A DNA stretch of 56,516 nucleotides from assembly GCA_025359185.1 (NCBI GenBank), contig JANYHF010000095.1, positions 1-56,516 of the forward strand, read 5' to 3'. Below the pieces are notes generated by a model. It was not told where the DNA came from. It saw nothing but the letters and a program-made list of their open reading frames with translations, and did not search any database. The first letter of the stretch is position 1. Every line of letters begins with the position of its first letter. Positions 36,087-44,556 of this stretch are shown here, one piece after another. The position numbers and the translations under genes were made by a program. Source of the stretch: Hyphomicrobiaceae bacterium (lineage in GTDB: Bacteria; Pseudomonadota; Alphaproteobacteria; Rhizobiales; Hyphomicrobiaceae).

Positions 36087-37639
36087 GTGCTCACCTCATC
36101 AGTGAAGGCGGCAAGCCGGGCGTTCCATTCAGCGAGACGGGGCCAGAGGTCTGCGTGGATGGCGCGGAGCTCTGCATAGCGAGCAACGGCTATGCCATCG
36201 GGTTCGAAGGTGCGGATGGGTGGGCTCAGCATGGCAGCCGAGGATTCGGCTATGGTTGTGAACCAACCTGCGCCCTTGGCGGCGGCCATAGCGGCGCCGA
36301 GTGAGGACGCCTCCCGCGTCGTAGAACGCTGTACGGGACGGCCCGATGCATCTGCGAGGATTTGCAGCCATAGGTCGCTATCCGAGCCACCGCCGATCGC
36401 AACAAAACTGGCGACGCCAGAACCGGTTGCTGCAACGACCTGGTTAGTGTGCCCGGCCGCCTCCAGCGCGATGCCTTCGAGCAGCGCGCGGTAAATGTCG
36501 CCTCGCTTGGTCGAGCCCGACAGCCCCGCAATCACACCACGCGCATAAGAATCCCAATAGGGGTTCATGCAGCCGAGCCAATAGGGCAGCAGCACAACAC
36601 CGCCCGCACCGATGGGACTTTGTGCCGCCTCCCCTTCGAGGGTCCGCAGAAACGCTCCGGCGGCTGATGGGGCAACGCAGAACAGTTCGCGCGCCATCCA
36701 ATCGACAAGGAAGGTGCCCGTGCGGGCGCAGACTTCATAGATGTAGCCGTCATCGGACACGGCCGTTTCGGTGCGGAACGACCGGTCGTGGGCGTAGGAC
36801 TTGCCAAAGCTGCCCGAAACCACGGCCGTACCAAGATTGATATAGGCGCGCCCGGGTGCCGTGATCCCGGCACCAGTGCCAGCACACTGACCATCACCGC
36901 CGCCGGCGATCACGGGCGTTCCGGAACGCAGGCCCGTGAGACTGGCGGCCGCTGCAGAGACGACGCCGATCTGAGAGCCTGGCCTGGCAAGTTCCGGCAG
37001 CCGCGCCGGGTCCAGTCCCGCGGCACCAAGAATCTCCTCCGACCAGGTGCGCCTGCTCATATCCAACACGCCCATCGGATCGGCCGACGCGGTCGACGAG
37101 ATCCATTGGCCGGTGAGACAATGCACAAGATAGCCATGCACCTCGGCAAAGCGCGCGGCCGCAGCGAAGATGTCAGGCTGGTGCTCACGCATCCAGAGCA
37201 TCCGGTAGAGACAGGGCAGCACATCCAGCGGTTTGCCCGATATGGCGTGTACCCGCTCAGCCCCAAACGTCTCGCCGAAGCGTTTCACCTGGGGGCGCGC
37301 GCGCTCGTCGAGCCAGGTCATACCCGGCCGCAGCGCCACGCCATCCTCCGTGAACGCTGAAAATGTTTCCCGCTGGTTGGAAATCGCCAGTGCGGCAATA
37401 CGGTCCGCATCGATCTGGCCGGTGAGATCACGCAGAGCCTTGGCTGTCGAGCCCCACCATTCTTCCGGGTCCTGTTCGAAATAGCCCGCCTGCGGATTAT
37501 GCAAGGCGATCGCCATCCGCCCTTCAGCAATGGCATGGCCATTCCTATCCCACGCGATCGCCTTGGTCGCGGAGGTGGAACTGTCGATACCAATGACGAG
37601 GTCTTTGGTCATACCGGTCCGGAATTGAGACGTACTCAT
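36083..37639 (-). CDS. FGGY family carbohydrate kinase (xylulokinase-like)
   Basis: About 518 aa. The N-terminal FGGY domain starts LVIGIDSSTSATKAIAWDRN with the phosphate-1 motif, followed by ISNQRETFSAF and TWLDERARPQ. The C-terminal domain has INLGTAVVSGSFGKSY and ALEAAGHTNQVVAATGS and FVAIGGGSDSDLWLQILAD (adenosine motif). It phosphorylates a sugar or polyol; similarity is to the xylulokinase side of the family, but specificity is uncertain. Start at 37639 (MSTSQF) or 37612 (MTKDLV). It follows the binding-protein gene by about 176 bases with hairpins between, and overlaps the HAD gene by 4. Confidence 0.9.
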   Translation of the reverse strand: MSTSQFRTGMTKDLVIGIDSSTSATKAIAWDRNGHAIAEGRMAIALHNPQAGYFEQDPEEWWGSTAKALRDLTGQIDADRIAALAISNQRETFSAFTEDGVALRPGMTWLDERARPQVKRFGETFGAERVHAISGKPLDVLPCLYRMLWMREHQPDIFAAAARFAEVHGYLVHCLTGQWISSTASADPMGVLDMSRRTWSEEILGAAGLDPARLPELARPGSQIGVVSAAAASLTGLRSGTPVIAGGGDGQCAGTGAGITAPGRAYINLGTAVVSGSFGKSYAHDRSFRTETAVSDDGYIYEVCARTGTFLVDWMARELFCVAPSAAGAFLRTLEGEAAQSPIGAGGVVLLPYWLGCMNPYWDSYARGVIAGLSGSTKRGDIYRALLEGIALEAAGHTNQVVAATGSGVASFVAIGGGSDSDLWLQILADASGRPVQRSTTREASSLGAAMAAAKGAGWFTTIAESSAAMLSPPIRTFEPDGIAVARYAELRAIHADLWPRLAEWNARLAAFTDEVST

Positions 37640-37660
37640 AGGTCGTCCGGCCCCCCCTGG

Positions 37661-37683
37661 CCTTCCCCCGTCAAGGGGGAAGG
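37661..37683. promoter_or_regulatory. intercistronic hairpin between binding-protein and kinase genes
   Basis: CCTTCCCCC-GTCAA-GGGGGAAGG forms a perfect 9-base stem. A second short palindrome CTCC-CCCTTGA-GGAG follows at about 37720-37735. Located after the solute-binding protein gene and before the kinase gene in the direction of transcription. Likely an mRNA-processing or REP-type element that raises binding-protein expression. Confidence 0.55.
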
Positions 37684-37815
37684 CACGCAAGCACCGTTAG
37701 TGCAGTTCTATCGTCTCCTCCCCCTTGAGGAGGGAGGAACAAGGTGGGGGTGGAGTGGTCATTGAATGCAGCGAAGGCGGCTGATGCCGCCTCCGCCGGA
37801 GTTCTGGAAACGAAA

Positions 37816-39339
37816 CTAAAGGCCCGCGTCTTTCACCTTACCGTCGATCTGCGTGGCAAGGGCGTCCATGCACTTCTTGGCGTCGCCGTCATAGGCCTGG
37901 CCGGTGAGCAGTTTGCCCAGCTCGGTCGGGATCTCGTTGGTCGAGAGGCCCGCCCACAGGGCCATGTGCGGCTCTGTGGCGATTGCGTTGTCGATGGTCC
38001 ATTTCACCGTATCGAGATGGCGCGTGGTGCCGGCGCCGACCTTGGCCTTGGCTTTCACGCGCGGATCGTTGAAGCAGGCGTTGCGCATGGGGGCAAAGCC
38101 GCCGCCCAGCGTGCACCTGGTCATGATCTCCTCGCAGCAGGCCCACTGCATGAAGATCCAGGCCGCATCCTGGTTCTTGGAGTATTTCGACAGCGAGATG
38201 ACCGAACCGCCCTGGTGGCCCGCGTTCGGCTTTTCGTTGAAGCCGCAATCGGCAGGCGCGCGCAGCTTGGCGGGCACCAGCGGCTTGGCCGGCTGCCACA
38301 GGCCCTTGACCTTGCTGTCGTCGGCGTCGAGACCGGGGAAGAACTCGTCCCAGCTCTGCACCAGGGCAACCTGGCCCGAATGCATCATCTCGAACTGGCC
38401 GTCCCATGTGGAGGCGGTCGAGTTGGGCGGCGACATCTTGAGCAGGTCCTGGTACCACTTCAGGCCTTCGATGCCCTGGGCGTCGTTGCCCGAGAACTTC
38501 TTGTCCTTGGTGAAGACCGAGCCGCCATGGCCCCAGACCGCCTGGGTCCAGTCGCATTCCAGCGAATAGTGGCCCGATTTCGCCTGCAGGCCGGTGCCGA
38601 AGATGCCGTTGGCCTTTTCGGCCTCGCCGATTGCCTTCGCGGCGGCAGTGAACTGTTCATAGGTCGTCGGCACAGCGATCTTGTGCTTCTCGAGCAGATC
38701 CTGGCGGTACATCATGATGAAGATCGGGATGTCGAACGGGATGCCCATCCAGCGGCCATCGACCAGCGCCTCGCCATCCACCAGCGGCTTGGAGAAATCG
38801 TCCCACTTGAAGTCCGGCATCGCGAGATCGGGCTTGTTTTTATACAGCGCGGTGGGGTCGATGCAGTCCTGCGCGAAAGTCGCAACCCACGACTGGTCGA
38901 GATAGTAAAGATCGTAGGTGCCGAGCTGGCCCTGCACGTCCTGGGTTGCCTTGGCCAGAACCTGCTCGAGCGGCACGATCTCGATTTCGACCTCGATGCC
39001 GGTCGGATCGGTAAACTCCTTTTTGATCTGGTTCAGCACGACGGTCGGGGGCGTCGCCTCCGAGGTGTAGCGGATCTTGGAACCCTTGAACTTGGAACCA
39101 ACTTCCTTCAGCCATTTGGCCTGGCTGTCCGGCAGGCCATCGGCATAGGCGCTCTCCATGAAGCCGGTGCCGCGCGTGCCGCGATTGTGGCCGCCCAGCA
39201 TGCCCATGCCGAAAGCGGAAAAGCCGATGCCGGCCATGCCAAGCTTGCGCAGCATCTCACGCTTGGTGATGCGGCGCTCGGTATAGGCGTTGGCGGTATC
39301 GACGATGAAGGTCTGCTTATCGAATTTCTTGAAGCTCAC
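37816..39339 (-). CDS. ABC transporter solute-binding protein (family 1), Tat-like signal
   Basis: 507 aa. An unusually long cytoplasmic N-terminus (MSFKKFDKQTFIVDTANAYT) precedes a twin-arginine-like signal ERRITKREMLRKLGMAGIGF, so export by Tat is possible. The mature part has family 1 motifs: LYYLDQSWVATFAQDCIDPT, MGIPFDIPIFIMMYRQDLLE, QSWDEFFPGLDADDSKV and QDAAWIFMQWACCEEIMTRC. Several Cys residues are present. The ligand is unknown; genes around it suggest a polyol or sugar. It lies 40 bases after the second permease gene. Confidence 0.93.
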   Translation of the reverse strand: MSFKKFDKQTFIVDTANAYTERRITKREMLRKLGMAGIGFSAFGMGMLGGHNRGTRGTGFMESAYADGLPDSQAKWLKEVGSKFKGSKIRYTSEATPPTVVLNQIKKEFTDPTGIEVEIEIVPLEQVLAKATQDVQGQLGTYDLYYLDQSWVATFAQDCIDPTALYKNKPDLAMPDFKWDDFSKPLVDGEALVDGRWMGIPFDIPIFIMMYRQDLLEKHKIAVPTTYEQFTAAAKAIGEAEKANGIFGTGLQAKSGHYSLECDWTQAVWGHGGSVFTKDKKFSGNDAQGIEGLKWYQDLLKMSPPNSTASTWDGQFEMMHSGQVALVQSWDEFFPGLDADDSKVKGLWQPAKPLVPAKLRAPADCGFNEKPNAGHQGGSVISLSKYSKNQDAAWIFMQWACCEEIMTRCTLGGGFAPMRNACFNDPRVKAKAKVGAGTTRHLDTVKWTIDNAIATEPHMALWAGLSTNEIPTELGKLLTGQAYDGDAKKCMDALATQIDGKVKDAGL

Positions 39340-39380
39340 TGTTTCCTCCTAGGTTTGCAATCTACGCCTCGTTTCGCGGC

Positions 39381-40271
39381 CTATTCCTTGAGGGAGCCAA
39401 GGGTCAGGCCACGGACAAGCTGTTTCTGCACGAGCAGTATAAAGATGAAGCTGGGAATGATGGCCGACGTGCCGAGCGCCGAGATGAAGCCCCATTCCGA
39501 TCCGGTCGAGGTTACAAAGGTTGTGATCTTGACCGGCAGCGTGCGGATCGAATTCGTGAGAAAGAGCGACAGCAGGAACTCGGTCCACGAAAACACGAAG
39601 CAGAGCACCGCTGTGGCTGCAATGCCGCCTTTGACCATGGGCATCACCACTCGCCAGAAAATTTGAAATCGCGTCGCACCGTCGATCATGGCTGCCTCGT
39701 CCACGTCGGCGGGCACATCGTCGAAGAAGGATTTCAGCAGCAGCACGGCGATGGGCAGATTGATCAGCGTATCGACGATGATCAGACCCGTCCGCGTGTC
39801 GCGCAGGCCCAGATAGTGGAACATGAAGACGACCGGCACGATGATGGCGATGGGCGGCATGAAGCGCTGCGACAGGATCCAGTTCAGATAACCCTGGCGG
39901 CCCCGGAATTGCATCCGCGACAGGGCGTAGGCGGCTAATGTTGCCAAGATCACCGTAACGGCGGTGGAACCGATGGCCACGATCAGCGAATCGATCAGCG
40001 TCGGGCGGCTGTCATAGGCACCCGCGCCGCTGGTCGCGAAGGTGTTGCCGCTATCTATGGCCAACTCGCCACGGTTTTTGCCGAACAGCGTCACGGCATA
40101 GTTCACGAATGTCGGCACAAAGTCGAAGAACACCACACGGTCTTTGTCGAAAATCGCCGACATGGGTTTGAACGATGTCAGCGCCCACCAGAACAGCGGG
40201 AACATGAAAATGCCGACCACGCCAATGGCCGCCAAGTCCCGCAGTCGCTTCTGGAGGAAAGTTTCCTGCAT
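39381..40271 (-). CDS. ABC sugar transporter permease (MalG-like)
   Basis: 296 aa, six hydrophobic helices. The EAA loop is DVDEAAMIDGATRFQIFWRV, and NLPIAVLLLKSFFDDVPADV precedes it. A large periplasmic loop (GNTFATSGAGAYDSRPTLID) lies between helices 1 and 2. Start and upstream permease stop share one base, so the two are tightly coupled. It pairs with the permease at 40271-41188 to form the CUT1 importer channel. Confidence 0.94.
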   Translation of the reverse strand: MQETFLQKRLRDLAAIGVVGIFMFPLFWWALTSFKPMSAIFDKDRVVFFDFVPTFVNYAVTLFGKNRGELAIDSGNTFATSGAGAYDSRPTLIDSLIVAIGSTAVTVILATLAAYALSRMQFRGRQGYLNWILSQRFMPPIAIIVPVVFMFHYLGLRDTRTGLIIVDTLINLPIAVLLLKSFFDDVPADVDEAAMIDGATRFQIFWRVVMPMVKGGIAATAVLCFVFSWTEFLLSLFLTNSIRTLPVKITTFVTSTGSEWGFISALGTSAIIPSFIFILLVQKQLVRGLTLGSLKE

Positions 40272-41188
40272 CAGAACTTCACCTTGAACAGCTTCATGAA
40301 GATGTTGGCGGTGACGATGACGAGAATGAGGGTGAACAGAGAGATCGCCGACGCATAGGGAAAATCGGCGTTCTTGAAATAGATGGTGCCGGCATAGGAC
40401 GTTAGTGTTTCGGTGGCCGTGCCTGGGCCACTGTCCGTCATGACTTTCACATAGTCATAGATACGGAACAGATCGACGCCCCGTATCAGCACGGCGATGG
40501 CGATGATTTTTGACAGCATCGGCAGGGTCAGCCGGAAGAAGGCCTGGACTGGCGTTGCACCATCGATGGCGGCGGCCTCGAACGGGTCCTTTGGCAAGGC
40601 ACGCAGGCCCGCCAGCATGATCAGCACCATGAACGGTGTCCATTGCCAGACATCGGCCAGCAGTACACCCGCCAGCGCCGACCCGCTGCTGGCAAGGATC
40701 GGATGTTGCGGCGACCACAGGCCAGCCCAGTAGATGCCCTGGCTGAGCACACCGAACGACCCATCCAGCATCAACAGAAACATCATGCCCGTGACGGCCG
40801 GTGGCACCACCAGCGGTAACGTCATCATGGCACGGAGGAACCCGTAGCCTTTGCGGTCACTGTCGAGCAACAGTGCGATGGCGAGACCCAGCACCAGTTC
40901 GATAGCGAGGGCTATGATTGTATACAGATAGGTGTGCCCGATAGCGCCCCAGACGCGCTCATCGTAGAACATCTTGGTCCAGTTCCAGGCGGGATTGAAG
41001 ACGTTGAGCCGCGTCACCGGATTGCGCTTGAACATCGACAGCCAGAACGCATAGGCCAGCGGGTACATGCCGAAGGCGATGATCATCGCCGTGATCGGCG
41101 CCAGCCAGGGGAACGGGTGCTCCGAGGTGAGAAAGCGCGGCATGGTCCAGCGGCGCGGCTTATCCATCGGCATCGAGGCAGCGGTCAT
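40271..41188 (-). CDS. ABC sugar transporter permease (MalF-like)
   Basis: About 305 aa with six helices. WLAPITAMIIAFGMYPLAYA is helix 1 and FEAAAIDGATPVQAFFRLTL is the EAA loop. The ATG at 41188 is preferred because GAGGTG lies 6 bases upstream; the frame is open to 41254. First transport gene of the second operon, 131 bases downstream of the SorC regulator on the same strand. Confidence 0.94.
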   Translation of the reverse strand: MTAASMPMDKPRRWTMPRFLTSEHPFPWLAPITAMIIAFGMYPLAYAFWLSMFKRNPVTRLNVFNPAWNWTKMFYDERVWGAIGHTYLYTIIALAIELVLGLAIALLLDSDRKGYGFLRAMMTLPLVVPPAVTGMMFLLMLDGSFGVLSQGIYWAGLWSPQHPILASSGSALAGVLLADVWQWTPFMVLIMLAGLRALPKDPFEAAAIDGATPVQAFFRLTLPMLSKIIAIAVLIRGVDLFRIYDYVKVMTDSGPGTATETLTSYAGTIYFKNADFPYASAISLFTLILVIVTANIFMKLFKVKF

Positions 41189-41319
41189 GGCCGCACCTCG
41201 CATCCATTGCCTACTGAATATCTGCCTGCGGTCCTTTGGACCGCACCGCGCCAAGGCATCAACGTTTCCTCAGTCAAAGTCCTATTCGTCCGGGCACTTT
41301 GGCCCGTTTCCATCAACCC

Positions 41320-42357
41320 TTAGTGCCGCCGCGCCGCCTTCCGTTTGCCAGCCGGTTCAGCCTGCACCACCAGCGCCTGCGCCGTCGCCTCATCGGTGAC
41401 CAGAACTGTCGCGTAGCCGCCGCGCAGCATGGCACGAATGGCGTCCACCTTGTCACTGCCGCCCGCCACACAGAACCGCTCCGGTAGTTTGGCGATTTCG
41501 GCCAGCGACATGCCGATCATTTGCTCGTCAAGGGCACCCAGAACCGGGCGGCCATCGCGGTCGATGAAGCGGCCAGCCATCACGCCGACGGCGCCGCGTT
41601 CCAGATAGGGCATGATCTTGTCGGTTGTCATGTAGCCACTGCGCATTGCCGTACCGGCGCGGTCCACACTGCCGACGCCAAACAGCACCTTGGTGCACGA
41701 ATGAATGATCTTGAACGTCTCGATCAACGCCGGTTCCTGCATAAACAGCTTCTTGATCTGCTGTGTCGAGACGATTCCCGGCGCGTGCAGATTAATGCAG
41801 CGGCCACCGATCCGATTGGCGATGTTGGACGTGCACAACTCGGGTGAAAAGTCCGCAGTGCCAATGGAGCTGCCAGCAATTTGAACCACGGCAACGCCTG
41901 GCAAATGCAGCTCGGGCAGCGACGTGGACAACGATTGTACAGTCCGGCCCCAGGAGACGCCCAGAATATCGTCCGGCAGCAATTGCTCGATCAGCAGCCG
42001 CGCGCCCGCCTTGCCGATGCGCTCGTAGCTGGGCAGGCGTCCGCCATCGTCCGGCACCACCAGGCAATTGGCGAGCCCGAACGTGTCGCATAACTCGCGC
42101 GCAAGGCCCACCGTCTGCAAATGCTTGGACGCGACAGAGATCGTGACAATCCCACGGTCGCGCGCTTCCTGCAGGAAGTTCACGACCGAGGCGCGCGACA
42201 CGCCCAGCTGATCGGCGACTTCCTCTTGTGTCATGCGCTCCTCGTAATAGAGCCAAGCCGCCCAAACGATGGGGTCGCCATCAAACTCTGCTGGCGGCGT
42301 GTGCGCCCTGCGCTTGATGCGCGGTGGCGACCATTTCCGTTCCAGGCTGCGCGTCAT
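41320..42357 (-). CDS. SorC/DeoR-type sugar-binding transcriptional regulator
   Basis: About 345 aa. An N-terminal helix-turn-helix (MTQEEVADQLGVSRASVVNF) is followed by the sugar-binding SorC domain (GVSWGRTVQSLSTSLPELHL, KVLFGVGSVDRAGTAMRSGY, CVAGGSDKVDAIRAMLRGGY). Such regulators bind phosphorylated sugars. I choose the ATG at 42357 so that the palindrome at 42406-42419 stays upstream; the frame is open to 42423, which would put the start inside the operator. It heads the ABC/kinase operon and is divergent from the glycerol-1-phosphate dehydrogenase gene, so one operator could control both. Confidence 0.9.
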   Translation of the reverse strand: MTRSLERKWSPPRIKRRAHTPPAEFDGDPIVWAAWLYYEERMTQEEVADQLGVSRASVVNFLQEARDRGIVTISVASKHLQTVGLARELCDTFGLANCLVVPDDGGRLPSYERIGKAGARLLIEQLLPDDILGVSWGRTVQSLSTSLPELHLPGVAVVQIAGSSIGTADFSPELCTSNIANRIGGRCINLHAPGIVSTQQIKKLFMQEPALIETFKIIHSCTKVLFGVGSVDRAGTAMRSGYMTTDKIMPYLERGAVGVMAGRFIDRDGRPVLGALDEQMIGMSLAEIAKLPERFCVAGGSDKVDAIRAMLRGGYATVLVTDEATAQALVVQAEPAGKRKAARRH

Positions 42358-42405
42358 CGCCGGACCCATCTGCACCGAAACTCGCCACGCAAAATGCACA
42401 TCGTA

Positions 42406-42451
42406 TTGACAATTGTCAACCATGCCCGATATTTGTCAGGAGAATTTGTCA
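42406..42451. promoter_or_regulatory. candidate SorC-regulator operator with repeated half-sites
   Basis: A perfect 14-base palindrome TTGACAATTGTCAA at 42406-42419 is followed by two direct repeats ATTTGTCA at 42431-42438 and 42444-42451. They lie between the divergent regulator and dehydrogenase genes. Binding by the regulator encoded at 41320 is the simplest reading. Confidence 0.6.
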
Positions 42452-42513
42452 TATGTTGCGGCACACACCAAGCTGCGCTGTGACCTGATAGCCGTCCGGC
42501 ACCGGAGTTGCTG

Positions 42514-43833
42514 ATGTCTAAGCAGAATTGGACGGCGCTGATTGACGACATGGTGGCGGGCCGCTGGATCAATCCGGAGACGGGCAAACCGGCCGAGGTG
42601 CCCTACGAGTCCATCGTGATTGACGAACGCCTTGACGGCCGCGAGGCTGATCTGGTGTCGGCGTTGAAATTGGGGCACCGGCTGGCGGTCGTCTCCGATC
42701 AAACCACACACGACGTGATGGGCGCGAGGATCGCCAAGGCACTGCGGCCGCTCGGTCCGGTTGAAAGCATCGTGCTCGATCATCCGCATGCGGATATGGC
42801 TAACGTCCGGGCGTTGACGGAGAAATTGCGCGGCTTCGATGGCGCCGTTGCTGTGGGCTCGGGCACCGTCAACGATCTGACGAAATACGTCACGGGCCTC
42901 GATGGCCGGCGCTATTGCGTGTTCGCTACCGCCGCCTCGATGAACGGCTACACTTCGTCGACAGCCTCGATCACGCTCGACAGCGGCTTGAAAGTGTCGC
43001 TGCCATCGCAAGCCCCGGCTGGTTTTTTCGTCGATCTCGCCGTGTCGGCCGCTGCGCCGCCCTATCTCTCCGCGTCCGGATATGCCGATTGCCTGGCGCG
43101 GTCCGTCGCACAGGTTGATTGGTGGATGTCTCACCGGCTGCTCGGTACGGCCTATTTCCAGACCCCCTATACCATCCAGGCTGCTGATGAAATTGAACTG
43201 AACAAGCGCGCTGGCGGGCTGCAAAAAGGTGATATCGCGGCGTTGGGATATTTGTACCGTGTGCTGACGCTTTGTGGGCTGGGGATCTCCTTCACGGGTG
43301 TCTCACATCACGGCTCCATGGGCGAGCATCAGATCTCGCATTACATCGATTGCTTTGCGGGCGCGCGGCATCCGGGTAGCTTGCATGGACAACAAGTGGG
43401 CATCGCGGCGCTCACCATGGCGCGGCTGCAACAACGGATGCTGGCTGATGATCAGCCTGCGATAGTTCGTGCGACCCTGATCGATCCCGAAGCGATGCGC
43501 CGCCGTTTTGGCCCCGAAGTCGCCATGCAATGTCTTGCAGAGCTGAAACTCAAAGCATTTGATGCCGATGGCGCGGCGGCGTTCAACACGAAGTTAGATA
43601 AGATCTGGCCCGAGCTCCGGCGAGAGCTGGCTGCATTCGTCATTCCGGCCAGCGAAATCAAACGCCTGCTGACGGCTGCGGGAGGTGCCACCACGGCAAC
43701 CGATCTGGGTGTGCCGCTCGACCTCTACCGCGAAGCCATCATCCACTGCCGTGAGATGCGCAACCGCTTCTCCTTCCTCGACATCGCCGCCGATGCGGGG
43801 ACACTGAAGGCCTTCGCGGCTGGCGAGCACTAA
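42514..43833 (+). CDS. sn-glycerol-1-phosphate dehydrogenase family protein (AraM/EgsA)
   Basis: About 439 aa, of the iron-containing alcohol dehydrogenase/glycerol dehydrogenase superfamily, AraM/EgsA branch. GAVAVGSGTVNDLTKYVT is the NAD-binding motif; ATAASMNGYTSSTASITL, GYADCLARSVAQVDWW, GVSHHGSMGEHQISHYID and GSLHGQQVGIAALTMARL contain the metal ligands (Asp, His, His). Known members interconvert dihydroxyacetone phosphate and sn-glycerol-1-phosphate. GGAG lies 6 bases before the ATG at 42514. Divergent from the SorC-ABC-kinase operon and sharing its operator region, so it is probably part of that pathway. The exact physiological substrate is uncertain. Confidence 0.88.
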   Translation: MSKQNWTALIDDMVAGRWINPETGKPAEVPYESIVIDERLDGREADLVSALKLGHRLAVVSDQTTHDVMGARIAKALRPLGPVESIVLDHPHADMANVRALTEKLRGFDGAVAVGSGTVNDLTKYVTGLDGRRYCVFATAASMNGYTSSTASITLDSGLKVSLPSQAPAGFFVDLAVSAAAPPYLSASGYADCLARSVAQVDWWMSHRLLGTAYFQTPYTIQAADEIELNKRAGGLQKGDIAALGYLYRVLTLCGLGISFTGVSHHGSMGEHQISHYIDCFAGARHPGSLHGQQVGIAALTMARLQQRMLADDQPAIVRATLIDPEAMRRRFGPEVAMQCLAELKLKAFDADGAAAFNTKLDKIWPELRRELAAFVIPASEIKRLLTAAGGATTATDLGVPLDLYREAIIHCREMRNRFSFLDIAADAGTLKAFAAGEH

Positions 43834-44555
43834 GCCATCAACAGCCGCTTGCCGAGCCAATTGTCCAGCATCTTGTCCGTCCAGCGGGCCACGATGCCCG
43901 CATTCAGCATATGGGCATCGAGCTGGCCATCGCGATGCTGGGCGCCCGTCTTGTCTTTCCAGTCCTGCGCCATGACAGTCCAGCGGTTGATCAAGGCATA
44001 AGTGATCTCGGGGTGGAATTGCAGGCCGAGGGCGCTTGATCCATGACTAAAGGCTTGGTTCTCGAAGACGGCCCCCTCAGCAAGGCGCGTGCAGCCGGGA
44101 GCCAGCTCCAGCCCCTCACGATGCCACTGATAGACCTCTGACGGCCATGGCCCGAAGGCTTTGCCCTCTGCCGTGGTGTGCAGCTGATGATAGCCAATCT
44201 CGACTTTGCCCTCAGGATGCTTGCCAACGCTGGCGCCAAGATATTTGGCCAGCATTTGCGCGCCGAGGCAGATGCCGAGAAACGGCGTCTTTTCCGTCAG
44301 CGCCTGCCCCACGAATTCGATCTCGTCTTTGATGTAGCAATCGGGATCGTTGCAGCTCATCGGACCGCCGAACACAACCACGCCCGCGTGATGCTTGAGG
44401 GTCTTGGGAAGCGCCTCGCCAAACCTGGGCTTACGGCAGTCGAGACAGTGGCCACGCTTTTCGAGCAGTTGGCCGATTCGGCCAGCGGACGATGACTCGC
44501 CGTGCATGATCATCAGGATCGGTGCGGGCGTTACCTTGCGGGAGTCCAACGTCAT
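43830..44555 (-). CDS. class I glutamine amidotransferase-like protein
   Basis: 241 aa, a stand-alone type 1 glutamine amidotransferase (GATase1) domain similar to the amidotransferase part of GMP synthase. The nucleophile elbow is GICLGAQML with the catalytic Cys, and the His-Glu pair is in LQFHPEIT. VVVFGGPMSCND is the oxyanion strand. Stand-alone copies act in gamma-glutamyl chemistry, such as glutamylpolyamine hydrolysis, or are uncharacterised. The gene is convergent with the dehydrogenase gene (4-base overlap) and 1 base after the SDR gene on the same strand, so probably cotranscribed with the latter. Confidence 0.88.
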   Translation of the reverse strand: MTLDSRKVTPAPILMIMHGESSSAGRIGQLLEKRGHCLDCRKPRFGEALPKTLKHHAGVVVFGGPMSCNDPDCYIKDEIEFVGQALTEKTPFLGICLGAQMLAKYLGASVGKHPEGKVEIGYHQLHTTAEGKAFGPWPSEVYQWHREGLELAPGCTRLAEGAVFENQAFSHGSSALGLQFHPEITYALINRWTVMAQDWKDKTGAQHRDGQLDAHMLNAGIVARWTDKMLDNWLGKRLLMA

Positions 44556-44556
44556 G

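Noticed and set aside
37744-39666. 640-codon open frame on the plus strand opposite the binding protein and permease genes
   Set aside because: It lies antisense to a clear family 1 solute-binding protein; its sequence is rich in His, Arg, Gly and Asp with no domain, as expected for the complementary strand of GC-rich coding DNA.
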